Source of the DNA: Roridomyces roridus
Taxonomy: Eukaryota > Basidiomycota > Agaricomycetes > Agaricales > Mycenaceae
Assembly (NCBI GenBank): GCA_029378245.1
Contig: JARKIF010000010.1
Coordinates: 558,001 to 622,000, forward strand
Reading direction: 5' to 3'
Length of the DNA stretch: 64,000 bases
Shown: positions 10,446 to 21,563 of the stretch, piece by piece
Layout of the letters: the number at the start of each line of letters is the position of its first letter
Numbering within the stretch: position 1 is the stretch's first letter
Notes under the pieces: model-generated
What the model was told of the DNA's origin: nothing
Database searches by the model: none
Seen by the model: only the letters and a program-made list of their open reading frames with translations
Program-made: the position numbers and the translations under genes

Positions 10446-12591
10446 ATGGCGACGGAACGGAGCAAGAGCCTGAGGGTGTCATCTGCACCCGCCGCCTTCT
10501 CTCGGCCGCCACCTACTCCGCCTCGCTCGCCAACCGTTGTTTCGAGTTCGGGCACCCCTTCTCGCACGGTCAAATTGGTGAGCGATCTGACCAAGGGACC
10601 ACAACAGTATCTAAAGAAACACATGGACCCGCAGCTCAAGAAGGAGATAGGTGCTTACCCCAAGGACGTGCCGACCTGCGACTTGCTCCAACTTCTATTC
10701 CCTGAACAGTGCCTCCCCCTTTCCACATCCTCCCTCTTTGAAAAATTGTCCGCCGGTGACCAGCCTCTCTACGCTCGCGGCCAGTGGGTGGACTGCCCAG
10801 ATCTCACCAAATCGTCCAAGGGCGGAGATGTGGAGGAGCTTCTCGTGCAGTTCTTACAAAATTTCGGGGAACGCGTCGCCCAGCTCACTGGTGCCGATGC
10901 TCCAAAGCGCACTTGGTCCGCCCAATATGCGGACAACGGAGTCGAGGACGCTCCCAACGTCCGTAAACCTGACATTCTCCTCGCCGACCATGTGGAACGA
11001 ATCCGGTGGCGTGACGCACACGTCCATGGGGAGCTTAAATGCTCTTCAAGCTCAAAAAACCAAAAGGCCGTATTCCACCAAATGCTCAACGGGGCATACC
11101 TAATCTTCGCCTCCCAAGATGACCGGCGATTTGTCGTGTCGCTCTGCTTCATGGCGCACACTCTCCAGCTCTACATCTTTGATCGCGCCGGGCTGGTCAC
11201 TTCATCCTCATTCGACATACACAAAGAGCCCAAAAGCTTCATCCATGTCATCACCGCGCTGATGTTTGCGGACGACCGTGCTTTGTTGGGTTATGACACC
11301 TCCATCGTCAAGAGGGACAACCTTCGTTTCATCACCGTGGATGCCACCGAGTACCAAATCGTCCGGAGACTATTCATCAGCGACGTTATCCGCGGTCGAG
11401 GTACGGTGTGTTGGCATGCTCGTCACGGCAACCAGGACGTTGTCATAAAAGACAGTTGGGCAGACGCAAACACGGTACCAGAGGCGGACATTCTGAAGAA
11501 GGCTGCTGGCATCAAAGGAGTGCCCCAGGTCCTCGGAGAAACCATCGTGCGGATTCGAGGTGCCGAGGATACCACAGCGACCTTGCGTTCAGTCGTTGAA
11601 CACGCCCAGGTTCCAAAACCTTCCCGAGCCAAACAAATTGCTGCGACACTTGAATCTACCGAGACGAGGATACACCGTCGCCTCGTCATCACACCTTTGT
11701 GTCTATCGCTACCTCATTTCGCGAGTCGACGGGAACTTCTTTCGGTTTTTATTGACATCGTGGACAGTACGTACGCTGATCTCTTGTCTCTTCAAGTTTG
11801 ACTGACTTTCTATCAGCACACCGGCAACTCGACGAGAACGACATCGTCCACGGCGATATTAGTATCAACAATTTGATGATAGTGCCCCACTCTGTCACGC
11901 ACGTCGACGGCGCAGTGACGGTCCACCCCCTTTCCTCAGACGTAGCGACGGCGGGCGCGGCTGATGCCTCCGCTATAGCTACGCCAGTGTCGCCAACTGG
12001 CCCACGTCGGGCTCTTACCATAGATTTTGACTACTCCCGAGTCAAGGAACGTGAGACTCCGGTGAGCACCAACAAGTCACCTGTTGGCCATAGAACGGTG
12101 CGCTCTGCCCAATCCGATCATACTCACCCTTGACTAAATCCTCTTCTCAGGGAACTGTACCTTTCATGGCCGTCGAGGTGCTGCTGCGCGGTGACCAATT
12201 ACAGGCCCACGAAGCGAAGCATGACTTGGAATCAATGCTGTACGTTTTGATATGGCTCTGCCTTTACTACGCGGGGCCCGGTAATATCGAAAGGCAAAAT
12301 TTTGACATCCGCCACTCACCGCTGGTTGGCTGGATCGAAGGATCGTTCATTTCAATGGGCCTGGCCAAAAGTGGAACGTTACGAGACGCATACGGTTGGC
12401 AGCTGTGTTTGGACCAATTCGCGCCGTATTTCGCGCCCATCAAACAGTGCATTACCGAATGGAAGGAACTCTTTGTCAAAAATAAGCTCAAACACGAGGC
12501 AGTCCTCAAGGTCCTGCGGGACGGTCTCGCGGCACTGCCCGAGGAGGAATCTGGTCGAGGGATGACGATCCACAGGGATATGGGCCGGTAA
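10446..12591 (+). CDS. FunK1-type fungal protein kinase (nearly intact; C-terminal frameshift)
   Basis: Predicted Ser/Thr-kinase-like protein of the fungal FunK1 family, about 680 residues as read. Exon 1 runs 10446-11766. Introns are about 11767-11813 and 12098-12150. The N-terminal half holds PLYARGQWVDCPDLTKSSKG and the family segment FDRAGLVTSSSFDIHKEP. The kinase core has VCWHARHGNQDVVIKDSW with the likely ATP-binding Lys. The catalytic loop is IVHGDISINNLMI, with HGD in place of HRD but Asp and Asn kept. ALTIDFDYSRV replaces DFG, and KHDLESMLYVLIWLCLYYAG is the family signature. The frame ends at 12591, but a one-base shift near 12550 would open a longer acidic tail to 12857, whose start matches copy 1 (ENDPEGYGP). 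So either the tail was lost or the base is a sequencing error. Its substrate is unknown; such kinases are expanded in mushroom-forming fungi. Confidence 0.85.
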
Positions 12592-12857
12592 CGGGGATGA
12601 AGCGAAAGTACGACTTCGTGGATCATCTTGAGACTTCTCAGGATGACCGCGCCGCAAAGGTACTGAATTCAGGGGACGGGCATCCTACGAGTGCTCCGGT
12701 GCGCGGCAGTGGCGCAGAGGCAGATCAGGCCACCATGCCTTGGATCAGGAGGTGCTCCCAGCACCTTAAGCATGGCGAGGACGACTCGGACGAGGGCTCG
12801 GAAGACGAGGGGTCGGAATATAAGTACGAGGGGACGGACTCGGACTCGGAGGCTTGA
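12552..12857 (+). pseudogene. Out-of-frame C-terminal tail of the FunK1 kinase
   Basis: This frame is shifted by one base from the kinase. It reads WSRDDDPQGYGPVTG, then KRKYDFVDHLETSQDD, and a strongly acidic end (GEDDSDEGSEDEGSEYKYEG) with a stop at 12857. The pseudogene copy has WSRENDPEGYGP at the same place, so the ancestral protein continued here. It is expressed only if the shift at about 12550 is not real. Confidence 0.7.
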
Positions 12858-13082
12858 CATTACATATATTATAACAAGAATAATACGGCGCCCAGCTACT
12901 TTTCGGATAATATGTGCTTGCCGTTCAATCTCCAGGAATCCAAGTCGAAGCGGAAATAAAGGCATTATGTTTACATGGAACTGATGAAGGATAAGGGACG
13001 CACCAGGCTCCAAAATCCGTATTGCATTAGTCGTGACCTGGAGTATCGCCCCTCCCTCGAAGAACGGACCAGCCCCAATGGT

Positions 13083-14648
13083 GATGCACCGTCCCGTCCT
13101 TCAAGATAACCAACATCGTCCGCTCGTCGGCAAAAACAGCGCGTGAACCCTCCAGGACGATATTGCGGTTTTGATCTTCGGGAGTCGGTAGAGTTGGCAT
13201 GGGCATCCTCCGAGATGCGGGCGGCCCAGCCGTTGAGCGGAAGTACGACGCGGCGGGAAGCGCGGTCGATATAAATTGTGGAATTGCTGGAGAGAACGAC
13301 GACACCGCCTAGAGATGCGGAGCATGGTATCATGGAGATGCAGTCGTGCGGGAGGCCAGTGACGGAGGCGATGACAGGGTAGTGTTGGCTGACGACGTCG
13401 AGCGTGAAGATGGATAGTCGGACGGTGTCCTTGTATTCTTTCAAGCGACTGATTCGACAAGTCAGGAAGGGGATCGCGCAAAGGGAGAAGTAATCTCACC
13501 CTGTCCATGTTTGCTGCTGAGTCTGAAGAGGACAGCCAATGTCGTATTGTTGAAACCCGGGAGAAAGGCAAGTCGATGACATTCCTCATATTCTCGTCGA
13601 CGCTGGCCGGGAGATCCAAGATAAAGCTTGGTAAGTAGGGAACATCTCTGCAACAATATGAGTGAGCGAGTATGAGCTAAACATGAGCCCTACTTGATCA
13701 GGCTTTGTTCCTGCTCCATAACGTCTAGGTCGGCTTGTGTCTGATAAAAGGGCAAAATGGCAATTGCATGTTTGGGCAGAGACAGGGCGGCGCATCGGGA
13801 AGCAGGGTCCACTCGTAGCATGGCCTGGAAGGACGAGGAATCCATGTGTATCTGGAAACATAATTATTTAACGCTTCCGTTTGGTACGATTGCACGTACA
13901 AGTTGAGGAGCACGCTCGTAGGTGTGAATGGACACAGTAACCAAGTCGTGCACAATGTCTGACCACTCCATGAGTGCAATCTAGAAGCCTGGTAAGTGCA
14001 CTGAGCGTGAAAAGAGTCGGATTACCCGAAACCTTGGCATCCTTGAAAGAGATGAGTAGACGGTCAAGCTTGTCGTCAATAGAGGCCATAGTCTGAATTC
14101 CTTCAATGCCAGTGACGATTCCATGCAGCGAATGTGCTCGGACGAAATATATTCGTGTGACGGTGGGAGGTGCAACGGCGCTTTTGTGGCCAGTAGACTA
14201 GAACAATGAAACCAATAGTCCGATATGCAGAGTACTTGAACTACCTTGGAAATGTTGACGAAACCGTCTCCTCCCGTGTCCATCTCTGCTTCACCCTCTA
14301 CGGGTTCGGCTCCCCTCCTCCGCTCATCGTCCACAGGCAGTGACGCAAAAGACGCCTCTTCCTCACGCACGTCGAATATGCGCAGCAGGTTTGAACGGGC
14401 GACCACCAGATTGCATAGGGTCCGACCAGAAGAGATGTAGCCTCTTGGAGGTATGGGTAAAGAAGAGGGAGTTAGTTTGAGGCTGGTGGCAAATTCCACA
14501 CCGCTGGGCGGTAAAATTTGTTGATGAAGAGCATGCATCTCAACAGCACTTGCGTTTTGCAAGTCCAGCCCTCCTCTCCGCACCCAATTCTGAGCAAAGG
14601 TCAAAGGAAAATTGCAAGTCGCGAGTTGGTCACGGGATTGACGCGTTC
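13083..14648 (-). pseudogene. Detached 5' fragment of CFT1 (recent copy, about 1.57 kb)
   Basis: The minus strand copies CFT1 from about 100 bases upstream of its ATG to within the exon encoding ILKDGTVH, introns included, corresponding to about 49715-51275. Similarity is very high: exon and intron sequences are nearly unchanged (MHALHQQILPPSGVEFATSL, YKDTVRLSIFTLDVVSQHYP). One inserted G changes ISEMPMP into ISEDAHA and breaks the frame. The copy stops abruptly after GTVH, with no CPSF-A domain. It could yield only a truncated protein. Confidence 0.92.
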
Positions 14649-14879
14649 GTCTCGACTCCGACTCTCTTGGCTTCGACCTCTCCTCGCGGAGACTGTCGTC
14701 ATGCTGCTGTCCTGAGTCGGCCGCCACGACCATGGTGAATGCATCTGCGTAGTGGAGCTAGACAGCGGTCGCACGGAAACCTCCTCAAAACCAAAATGCC
14801 AAAATCTGCGAGTCGAGCCATGGCCAGCCACAACCCACGCCAGAGTCCCAATTGCGTGTAGAGTTTGTTCAAGTCAACA

Positions 14880-16040
14880 TCTGCTTCGTCGTTAGGTCTC
14901 GTGGATTCTACGTCCCAATCGAAGAACTCTCGACGGAGAGCTGGGAGCTTGTATCTTCCGCTGGACAATGTGCGCGAGGTGTTCTTCCTCATGTGATTTC
15001 ATTCCATACGGCAAGCAATCATGGAGGCCTACGCCAAGTCTATTCTCAAAACCGAGCAAGAGGCCATCCCTGGGTCGTACTTCGTGCGTAACTCTCTACG
15101 ATTCCACGTTATGGCTGACTGTTTACTCAAGGAGACTCTCGACATCCTCCTCAGTGAACCAGTCTTGTATGAAATTTGGAAGAAACCGCGATATGGTGGC
15201 GAGCGTCCGGTCTCTGACTCTCTGGTCAAGGCATAACGTCTGTCAGCCGCGGCTTCTACCAATGGATTGGTGCATTATGGACGAAACGAAGAGTTTGGAC
15301 AAGATTCGTCGATGCTCCCGCTGCTGAAGCTGGGGCTGGATAGCTACAGGCGCTAGTGAGTCATAGCTCTTCAATCCGCATGCTCTCAGTGCTCATTCAT
15401 CTTCAGCTCCCAGCCCACCGGGAATGCCCGCATCATTGCCGGCGGTTTCACAAACAACTCTGACCTCGACCCTCTCGCAGGCATACGCAAGTTCCAGATG
15501 GCCAGGTTCAACGGTCACATAAAGTCACGACAAGTTCCAGACGCCGGCGACAAGATAGCCCCGACTTCATCCAGTTCTGTCATGTACACACCGCCTTTCG
15601 CAGAAAACCACGAAGCCGACGAATCAGTCGAGGGCGATCGAAGACGATGGATATGATAATGCAGAGCCGATTTCCGGAGAAGACGAAGAAGACAACATGG
15701 AATTTCCGGCGTCGCGTTCAGCTGTTTCCTCTTTGGGGTGTCCTCTCCTACTCCGTGACTCTGCTCCTCTGGTCTCCTCGCAGCCTTCTGCTTCGGACGT
15801 GGGTGTATCCTGTCCTTCCTTGATCTTCTTCTGGCGTTTTCTTTAGCTTCATTACCAGCCCAGGCTTACCTCCTCACACGCAGACGGGCGTCGTTCGACA
15901 ATCGGGGGCAAAGATGTGCAGGTACTTATGTAGTAAGTAATACCTTTTATCTTCACCGCGGACTCATCATTCACCAGGCGCATCCCTTCGAGCTCCTGCT
16001 GCTCGCAGCTTGTTTCTCAATAAAAGACCTCCCCTTAGCA
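14880..16040 (+). pseudogene. Family 2 pseudogene (copy D)
   Basis: Family 2 segments occur in order: FYVPIEELSTESWEL, then NVREVFFLM followed by a stop, AIMEAYAKSILKTEQEAIPG, an intron, and ETLDILLSEPVLYEIWKKP. A premature stop follows at 15234, then frame-shifted RGFYQWIGALW and a shifted tail. The 3' end preserves AHPFELLLLAACFS at about 15980, matching the last exon of copy E (VHTSSDLLLLAYAS). Several stops and shifts mean no full product. Confidence 0.72.
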
Positions 16041-16248
16041 TTCTACCCCCATGTAGGTGATCATGTTCCTCTTCGCGAATCTCACTGATGCCGATTCCTT
16101 AAGCTTTTCTCCGACTCGAGGCTTGAGTACGATCTTTCAGTGCCCCGAGTTCTATCCTGTTGGTCGCACATGTACATCTACCCAATCCCACCACATCCGA
16201 CTATAGATAGTTCTTTTCTAGAATCTCGAAAATACATGCCCCTCCAAT

Positions 16249-16273
16249 TTTTTTTTAAAAAAAAAAAAAAAGT
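16249..16273. repeat. T-run followed by A-run (low-complexity palindrome)
   Basis: About nine T residues are followed directly by about sixteen A residues in the spacer between copy D and a family 1 relic. It could be a microsatellite or a decayed poly(A) mark of retroposition. No flanking target-site duplication was seen by eye. Confidence 0.6.
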
Positions 16274-16329
16274 GCGATGCGTCCTCGTATTGCGTTGTTC
16301 AACTTGAACAAATGAAGTTGGATGAGACG

Positions 16330-16994
16330 TCGCTAACAGATACTACTCTGCGTCTGTCTCCGAGCCTACCAGTTGTTGCCCCGACGATGCAAACCGTGAG
16401 GCCCAGGCGCCGATAGCACACTACCTTGGTGTCGAACGGCTGCAGGAGTGGTTTGCCGAGGCGTTTGGGCCCATGCTCCGTCGTACTACGCGTCGGTGTC
16501 TCTCTTTCGAACGCCGCACCCCACTGAACAGATCCTTCCAGGTCGAAATACCCCGAACCCACGTTACCTGTTAGTCCCTCAAAGAAGCGCCCCAGCCAGA
16601 AGGAGAGCTGGGCGAATAGCTGGAAGATATGTGTGTCCTTCCAGCTCTTCTCCTTGGGCGTGTTGTAATCGAATCACAGGGATGCAGGTCCTGACTCAAC
16701 GAAGCAAGGGGCACGACCCCAGGGCGCCTCGACCGGCCCTCGACCCTTCCACCTCTATCGAGCTTGCCGGAGAGGCTGTTTTGCGTATGGTGCGTGTTAC
16801 ACCTGGATTCTGGGATCTGCTCTGAATACGAAGCATAGGTCCTCTCCACATTCGCCGACGTTACTGGTCCTGGCGCGGTGCTTCCAGCCGGATTCGCAGG
16901 TTCGAGTAAGAGGACGTTGCCCACCCGGGGCTTCTTCGCTCCCGGAACCCTCCGCGACCCCAAGCCACTTTCAAGCTCTGCCTCCCCTTTCTAG
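16330..16994 (+). pseudogene. Family 1 relic (copy at 16.4 kb)
   Basis: AHYLGVERLQEWFAEAFGPM at about 16420-16480 aligns with AVYLGAEDAENCFEGAFGPA of the gene at 4.28 kb. Further on, LDPSTSIELAGEAVLRM is followed by a 49-base GT-AG intron and VLSTFADVTGPGAVLPAGF. This matches the corresponding exon junction of the 4.28 kb gene (LQTGKAVFSKV, intron, VLSTFALFAAKN), so intron position is conserved. The N-terminal exon is missing and the middle is not in one frame. The final frame closes at 16994. Confidence 0.72.
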
Positions 16995-17189
16995 TATTGC
17001 GGACTCTTAGTGTAGCCCACCTCAGTTGTAGTACATATCGCGTTTGTAGATTAGATTGGATTTGTATCCCAGTATTAGCTTGTACATACCACGTCCGCGA
17101 ATCGGATTACTAGTACCAATTCAGTTCAAAATCGAGAGTGGTACATCAGCGAGGTTTGCTTCACAGAAAGAGATGAGCAAAAGTATCGT

Positions 17190-19378
17190 TGATTCCACAA
17201 GGAGAGTACAGTCTATTGATATATCGAGAACGAGTATGTAGTTTGTAGAAGTGGAGGTGGTCTGCCGCGCAGTGTTTTGAAAAGGGCAGGGTCGTGTAGA
17301 TGAATGTAGACGGAGAGACAGGAAGAACGGTGACAAACGAAATACCGGCCAACTATCCAGAGTTCCGCAGAGCTGCGTCGGATGCGTCAGGCACGTCCAA
17401 GCTGAAGAGGGATTGACATACAGGTGAGTGCCATTGCCAGCCCAGTCGGTCCACGCATAGCGTCTTGACAGGGCTACAAGGATCATGAGAGGCGAGAACC
17501 AGGTTGAACGTGATCTACGTACCTCCATAGACGGCGAACTGCAGGAAGAGTCGACGCCCGGCGGGTACTGTTGAATGGTCAGACGGCGGTGAAAAGAGGG
17601 ATGGAAACGACCAGCACCTGGAGCTCCAGGTCCATGTCCCAGTCACCGTCCTCATCTGCTCCGTCTCCTTCGTAGTTGTCGGCCGAAGCGGACTTCTTTA
17701 GCCATCGTAGGCTGGTTTCATCTCCACTGGCTGGACTTGAAAGTCGGATTGGAGATGCAAGGGTGCCGGGAAGGGCGGCGGGTGGAGGTGCAGTCAACTC
17801 AGGAAAACCGGGGGCGTGGGTGGCCGCAGCAGCAAAAGGGACAAACGGGGTGAAAGTCGGCGGTGAGAACGGCACGGACTCGCGGCCAAACTCGTTGTGC
17901 TCTTGGGTGGAGGTGAAGCTACGTGGATCACGGCTAGAGAGGTCTTCATCCTCTCCCCACGGAGGGCTGGCCTGGAAGTTCATGGGCGTGTCATTCCGAG
18001 CAGATCGTGGAGTAGATTGAGGGCGCCAATCAGGCGAGGAATAGGCAACAGGTGCAGGCGTTGATGATCTGGGTGCAGCAACGTGTTCAGAGCAGACTGG
18101 AACGAGGAATGCAGAAGGCGACGGAGGTGGTGGGTTGGGTTTGACGCGCTTTTTGGCGACCATGACTGTGTAAAACCGATGGAGAAATAAGACCTCCTCA
18201 GCGTCGTCCTGTTGCAGCCGGGGCCGTTTGGAGGCGCGCGCACTGCAAAAGGGTGAGCGAGAAGGACTCGAAGGATGCGGCGAGTGCGACTTACAACGAG
18301 TCGTGGCTTTCCTTGGCCACCTTCAACAGTGGCAGGAAAACCGCGTCGACCAGGGTAGCGACCATGGCGAATCCCTTCTCCTCCTCCAACATCCCTCCGA
18401 CCCAGGTGCAAAACCCGCGCGTGGCAGACTTCACATCGCCGCCGGTGACAGTGTGCAGGTGGCCATGACGGACTTTCTTGCTGAGCTGGAACAGAGTGGG
18501 CTCGGAGAGCACGACGCCAACCAGCATCTGAGAACCGAGTTAGAGAGAGGGAAACAAGTTGAATTGACGTATATTACATCCCAGAGGCCTCGCGGGGAAC
18601 CCTGCTTCCCAATGATCTGGTCGTGCAGTCGTCTGACGTGGAAACGGAGAGCGTCGGAACCTTGGAGGAATAGCCGCTCTCTGACATCCTGCGACGTGGA
18701 ATTGATTTCGTCCCAGGTAGCTGCATGCAGGGCGGGAGTCTCGACGTAGAATGTTTTCTCTCGGATTGCAGTGTCGACGTCCTTATGGATCTGGCGTTCT
18801 TGTTGCCGTGGGTACTGACGAGGGTCGGGCATCGTATCGCATTTTCTCTGGTTTTGTCTGTGGAGGTCCGAGTCACGGCTTCGTTTGCGGGCCATCTTAG
18901 TGGTATCGCGGTTGAGGACAAGATGTGTTTGCTTCTGAACAAGCGATGACAGCGCAAATCCCGCCTCGACATCCCCATTCGACACGCGACCTACTTATCT
19001 CCTGCTCCTGCTCCTCCGTGGCCCTCCCGCTCCTCCTCGCGGCTCTTGCAACGAGCGTTCACTCTCGATTTCTTCTGCTTCTGGCCGCTTCAAGGCGATC
19101 GGAAATCACTCGCATCACTCCATTCCATACCCGCAGCATCGCCATAATGGCACACTGGACACGGCGTCTACAACAAAAGGAGAACTGACCAATATCTCCG
19201 CGCGGGTTCGACGCGCGAGAGGCAATTTGCACAATGCAATCGGACCTGATCAGTCCGAGCCTCGATGACCGCCAATTATGAACCCGGCCGCCAGTTCCTT
19301 TTGTTTTGTTTTCTGTCCATTCCAAAGAACGTCGAGGCGAGGAAAGAACTACGCGTCGTCGCCGTCGTCTTCGCGCAT
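17190..19378. repeat. Left arm of a 2.2 kb inverted repeat
   Basis: This arm is nearly the reverse complement of 46270-48432. It covers the family 2 gene copy B, about 390 bases of its 3' flank and about 480 bases of its 5' flank. Small indels separate the arms. The ends are approximate (read by eye). The arms are separated by about 27 kb. Confidence 0.85.
17579..18895 (-). CDS. Family 2 protein, RNase III-like fold (copy B, intact)
   Basis: Hypothetical protein of about 380 residues with three exons. The ATG is at 18895. Introns are about 18528-18576 and 18242-18291. The N terminus MARKRSRDSDLHRQNQ is basic. Residues about 45-105 read TFYVETPALHAATWDE, then VRERLFLQGSDALRFHVRRL. This last motif resembles the RNase III signature (ERLxFLGDAxL), with its Asp kept. 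Exon 2 gives VVLSEPTLFQLSKKVRHGHL and TGGDVKSATRGFCTWVGGML, placed like the second RNase III motif but without its acidic pair. Exon 3 is Pro/Ser-rich with an acidic stretch (ADEDGDWDMDLE) and ends in VSIPLFTAV. A catalytically weak or dead RNase III-fold protein is inferred; no double-stranded-RNA-binding domain is seen. It is the best-preserved member of family 2. Confidence 0.72.
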
Positions 19379-19439
19379 CGCCCCGCTGACACCCAGTAAC
19401 GAGTCTTGTATTTGCTTTGATCGCATTCGCGACTTCCCT
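18896..19439. other. Shared upstream region between divergent family 2 copies B and E
   Basis: This spacer lies between two head-to-head family 2 genes and is duplicated upstream of copy A (46270-46771, inverted). Blocks such as GCTTGTTC.GAAGCAA and CGAGGCGGGAT recur upstream of copies A, B and C, marking a conserved promoter. The pair GCGCG..GCGCG near 19200 can form a hairpin. Confidence 0.55.
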
Positions 19440-20694
19440 TCTTACCACCACCACCGCGCCCAACTTCCTCTCCCACCGATGCCGAAAGCTGTCTGGATGA
19501 AGTCGAGGGCATTTTCACCGCCAACTCCCTCCGCCTCGCTACCAATACCCCGACCTGGGAGCTCATTTCCTCGCCGATGGATGCCGTTCGAGAAGGATTC
19601 TTCGTCAAAGGCCACACCTGCATCCAGCAAGCCATGATGGAGGCCTACACCATATCTCTGCTCAAGACCGAGGAGGGTTCCATCCCTGGAATGTACACCG
19701 TGAGCAACTGTACGCACGACCTCGCGCTGATGAATGCTGACCATTTTCGCAAGATCGCCCTCAACACCGTTTTGAGTGACGAAATATTGCTGGAAGTGTG
19801 GAAGAAGTCTCTCTATGGTGAAGAAAGTCCCCCGTTTTCCCGCAAGGGCGTTCACTCAGGCTCTGTTAGCCGCGCCTTTTACGAATGGATTGGTGGGCTG
19901 TGGGTGGGAAGAAGCTCAGTGTCTGGAGGAGATCACTGTATTCGTCAACGGTCTTGCATCCACTGCGAAAGGTGGCGTTGGAGAGCTACAAGTCTCAGTA
20001 CGTACCAGCTTTCCGAACATATTTTCCTGTGCTCAAACATGTGCAGCGCTGGGCCGACCAAGAAAGTCCACATCAGTGCCGGTGGTTCATCAGACGCCAT
20101 GGACTTGCAGGAACGGAAACCCTCCGGTGACGCCAACGCACCACATTCCTCAGCACATCAAGAGCTATACGAAGGAGATAGAGACTATGAGGAAGACAAA
20201 ACCTTCTCAGCCGACTACGATGGGAAAGACGATGAAGACAACGACGACGACCCTTCTGTCAGAGCTGGTTTCCGAAGACAAAGAGGGCGAAAGTGAAGGC
20301 GAGATGGAAGAACAACCGGTATCGCATCCAGTTGTACCGTCGTTTGGGTGTGGCCTCGATTCGGTCAGTATCTTGTTCCGTGCAGCAGCTACTCTTGAGT
20401 CGAACGTGGGTGTATCCTGTCCGTCAGTGTTCTCGTTCTCAGGATTTCTTTAGCTTCGCTTCGCTTCCCGTCCAGTCCTCTGCCACCAAGTTCGGAGCTC
20501 CGAACTTCTCCAGGCGACCCGGTTGATGGCGACGACGGAGAACATTTCCCGGCCTACCATTCGATGGAAGTTGAGGAGGAGCAGGTACCACTTCACATGT
20601 TTGCCTTCACTGCGGACTTATCATCCAGCAGGTGCACACCTCCTCCGATTTGCTACTTCTAGCATACGCTTCCCAAGAGAAGAGGACTCCGTAG
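19440..20694 (+). pseudogene. Family 2 member (copy E), frameshifted
   Basis: The frame SSPTDAESCLDEVEGIFTAN leads to LATNTPTWELISSPMDAVRE and GFFVKGHTCIQQAMMEAY. An intron of about 54 bases follows (after GSIPGMYT), then LSDEILLEVWKKSLYGEE and SVSRAFYEWIGGLW. A one-base shift is then needed to continue into VLHPLRKVALESYKS, which matches VFLPLLKVAKESHDS of copy B. A later exon is acidic (DRDYEEDKTFSADYDGKDDE), and the last exon reads VHTSSDLLLLAYAS with a stop at 20694. Upstream of the first block the frame has a TGA and no ATG, so the N-terminal exon is missing or lies behind an unseen intron. Copy D is its closest relative. Confidence 0.62.
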
Positions 20695-21563
20695 CTACCC
20701 TCGTGGAACTCGCCCACCACATTCCATTTCATCTCAATACCAGCTCGCTCCGCCTGAACATGCTGCGTTTGCTGTCTCCATGGGATCGTGAACTCGCTTC
20801 CAAGCCCTCATCTTCCCCTCCACACGGTATGGATCACAGCCTGACGATTCCACTTGCTTGACTCAACACTCTCCAGTGCGCCTCTACATGAACGTCGTTC
20901 GTGGATTCGATTGGTTCAGCCATCTACAATTTTACAATACCGATACATACTATACATCCTTCAATCATTGTCCAATCTTGCTCGACAGAACCCATTTTAC
21001 ACCCGGCGCTGCAATACTATTATCTTTTTTGGACTGATGACGAGATGCGGGGCGCAACTCGAAACTAAACCAGTACGAAAGCTCAGTGAGGGAACTGAGG
21101 TTATGCTGCAAGGATGAAGCCTGGCACCGTGGCTGTGCCGATCATTACATAAGCAAACTTTCATCTTCAAACACGCGATCGAGAAGACGAAACCCCCAAT
21201 TGTCTACCTCCTCTCTGAATCTTGTGCTACACACTGGATGCGACGTCGTGCTTTGCCCAAGGGTATTCAAGAAGTAGGACTCAAAAGTACAGAGACAATC
21301 GGAGTCAAGCGCTGCTGGAAGCACTCTCAGGCTCATCTGCGGCCAGCTTCTTGGGTGTCATCTATGCGATAGGGACTTAAACGACACACGCTTCAGCGAC
21401 TCGGACCATAATTGTCCGGAAAAACGGGGCGATTGCTTGGCTGCCCGCTTGGCGGACGTATATATACCACCCTGGAGGACCTATCCTTTCTTCAATACCT
21501 CACCTCCACTCGTTCAGTTCTACTTCCTTCCTCCTTCCTTCCTTCGAACATCCAGTCATTACC
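20695..21563. promoter_or_regulatory. Intergenic region with TATA box of the GH114 gene
   Basis: No gene is recognised in 20695-21440. GTATATATACC at 21458-21468 is a clear TATA box about 100 bases before the ATG at 21564, followed by a pyrimidine-rich leader with repeated CTTCCTTCCTT. Confidence 0.6.

Noticed and set aside
19140..19215. tRNA-like stretch (TGGCACACTGG ... GCGGGTTCGACGCGCG)
   Set aside because: The GGTTCGA core is flanked by a perfect GCGCG hairpin that does not give a proper T-arm, and no acceptor or anticodon stem forms. The stretch is simply duplicated at 46.4 kb as part of the inverted repeat.
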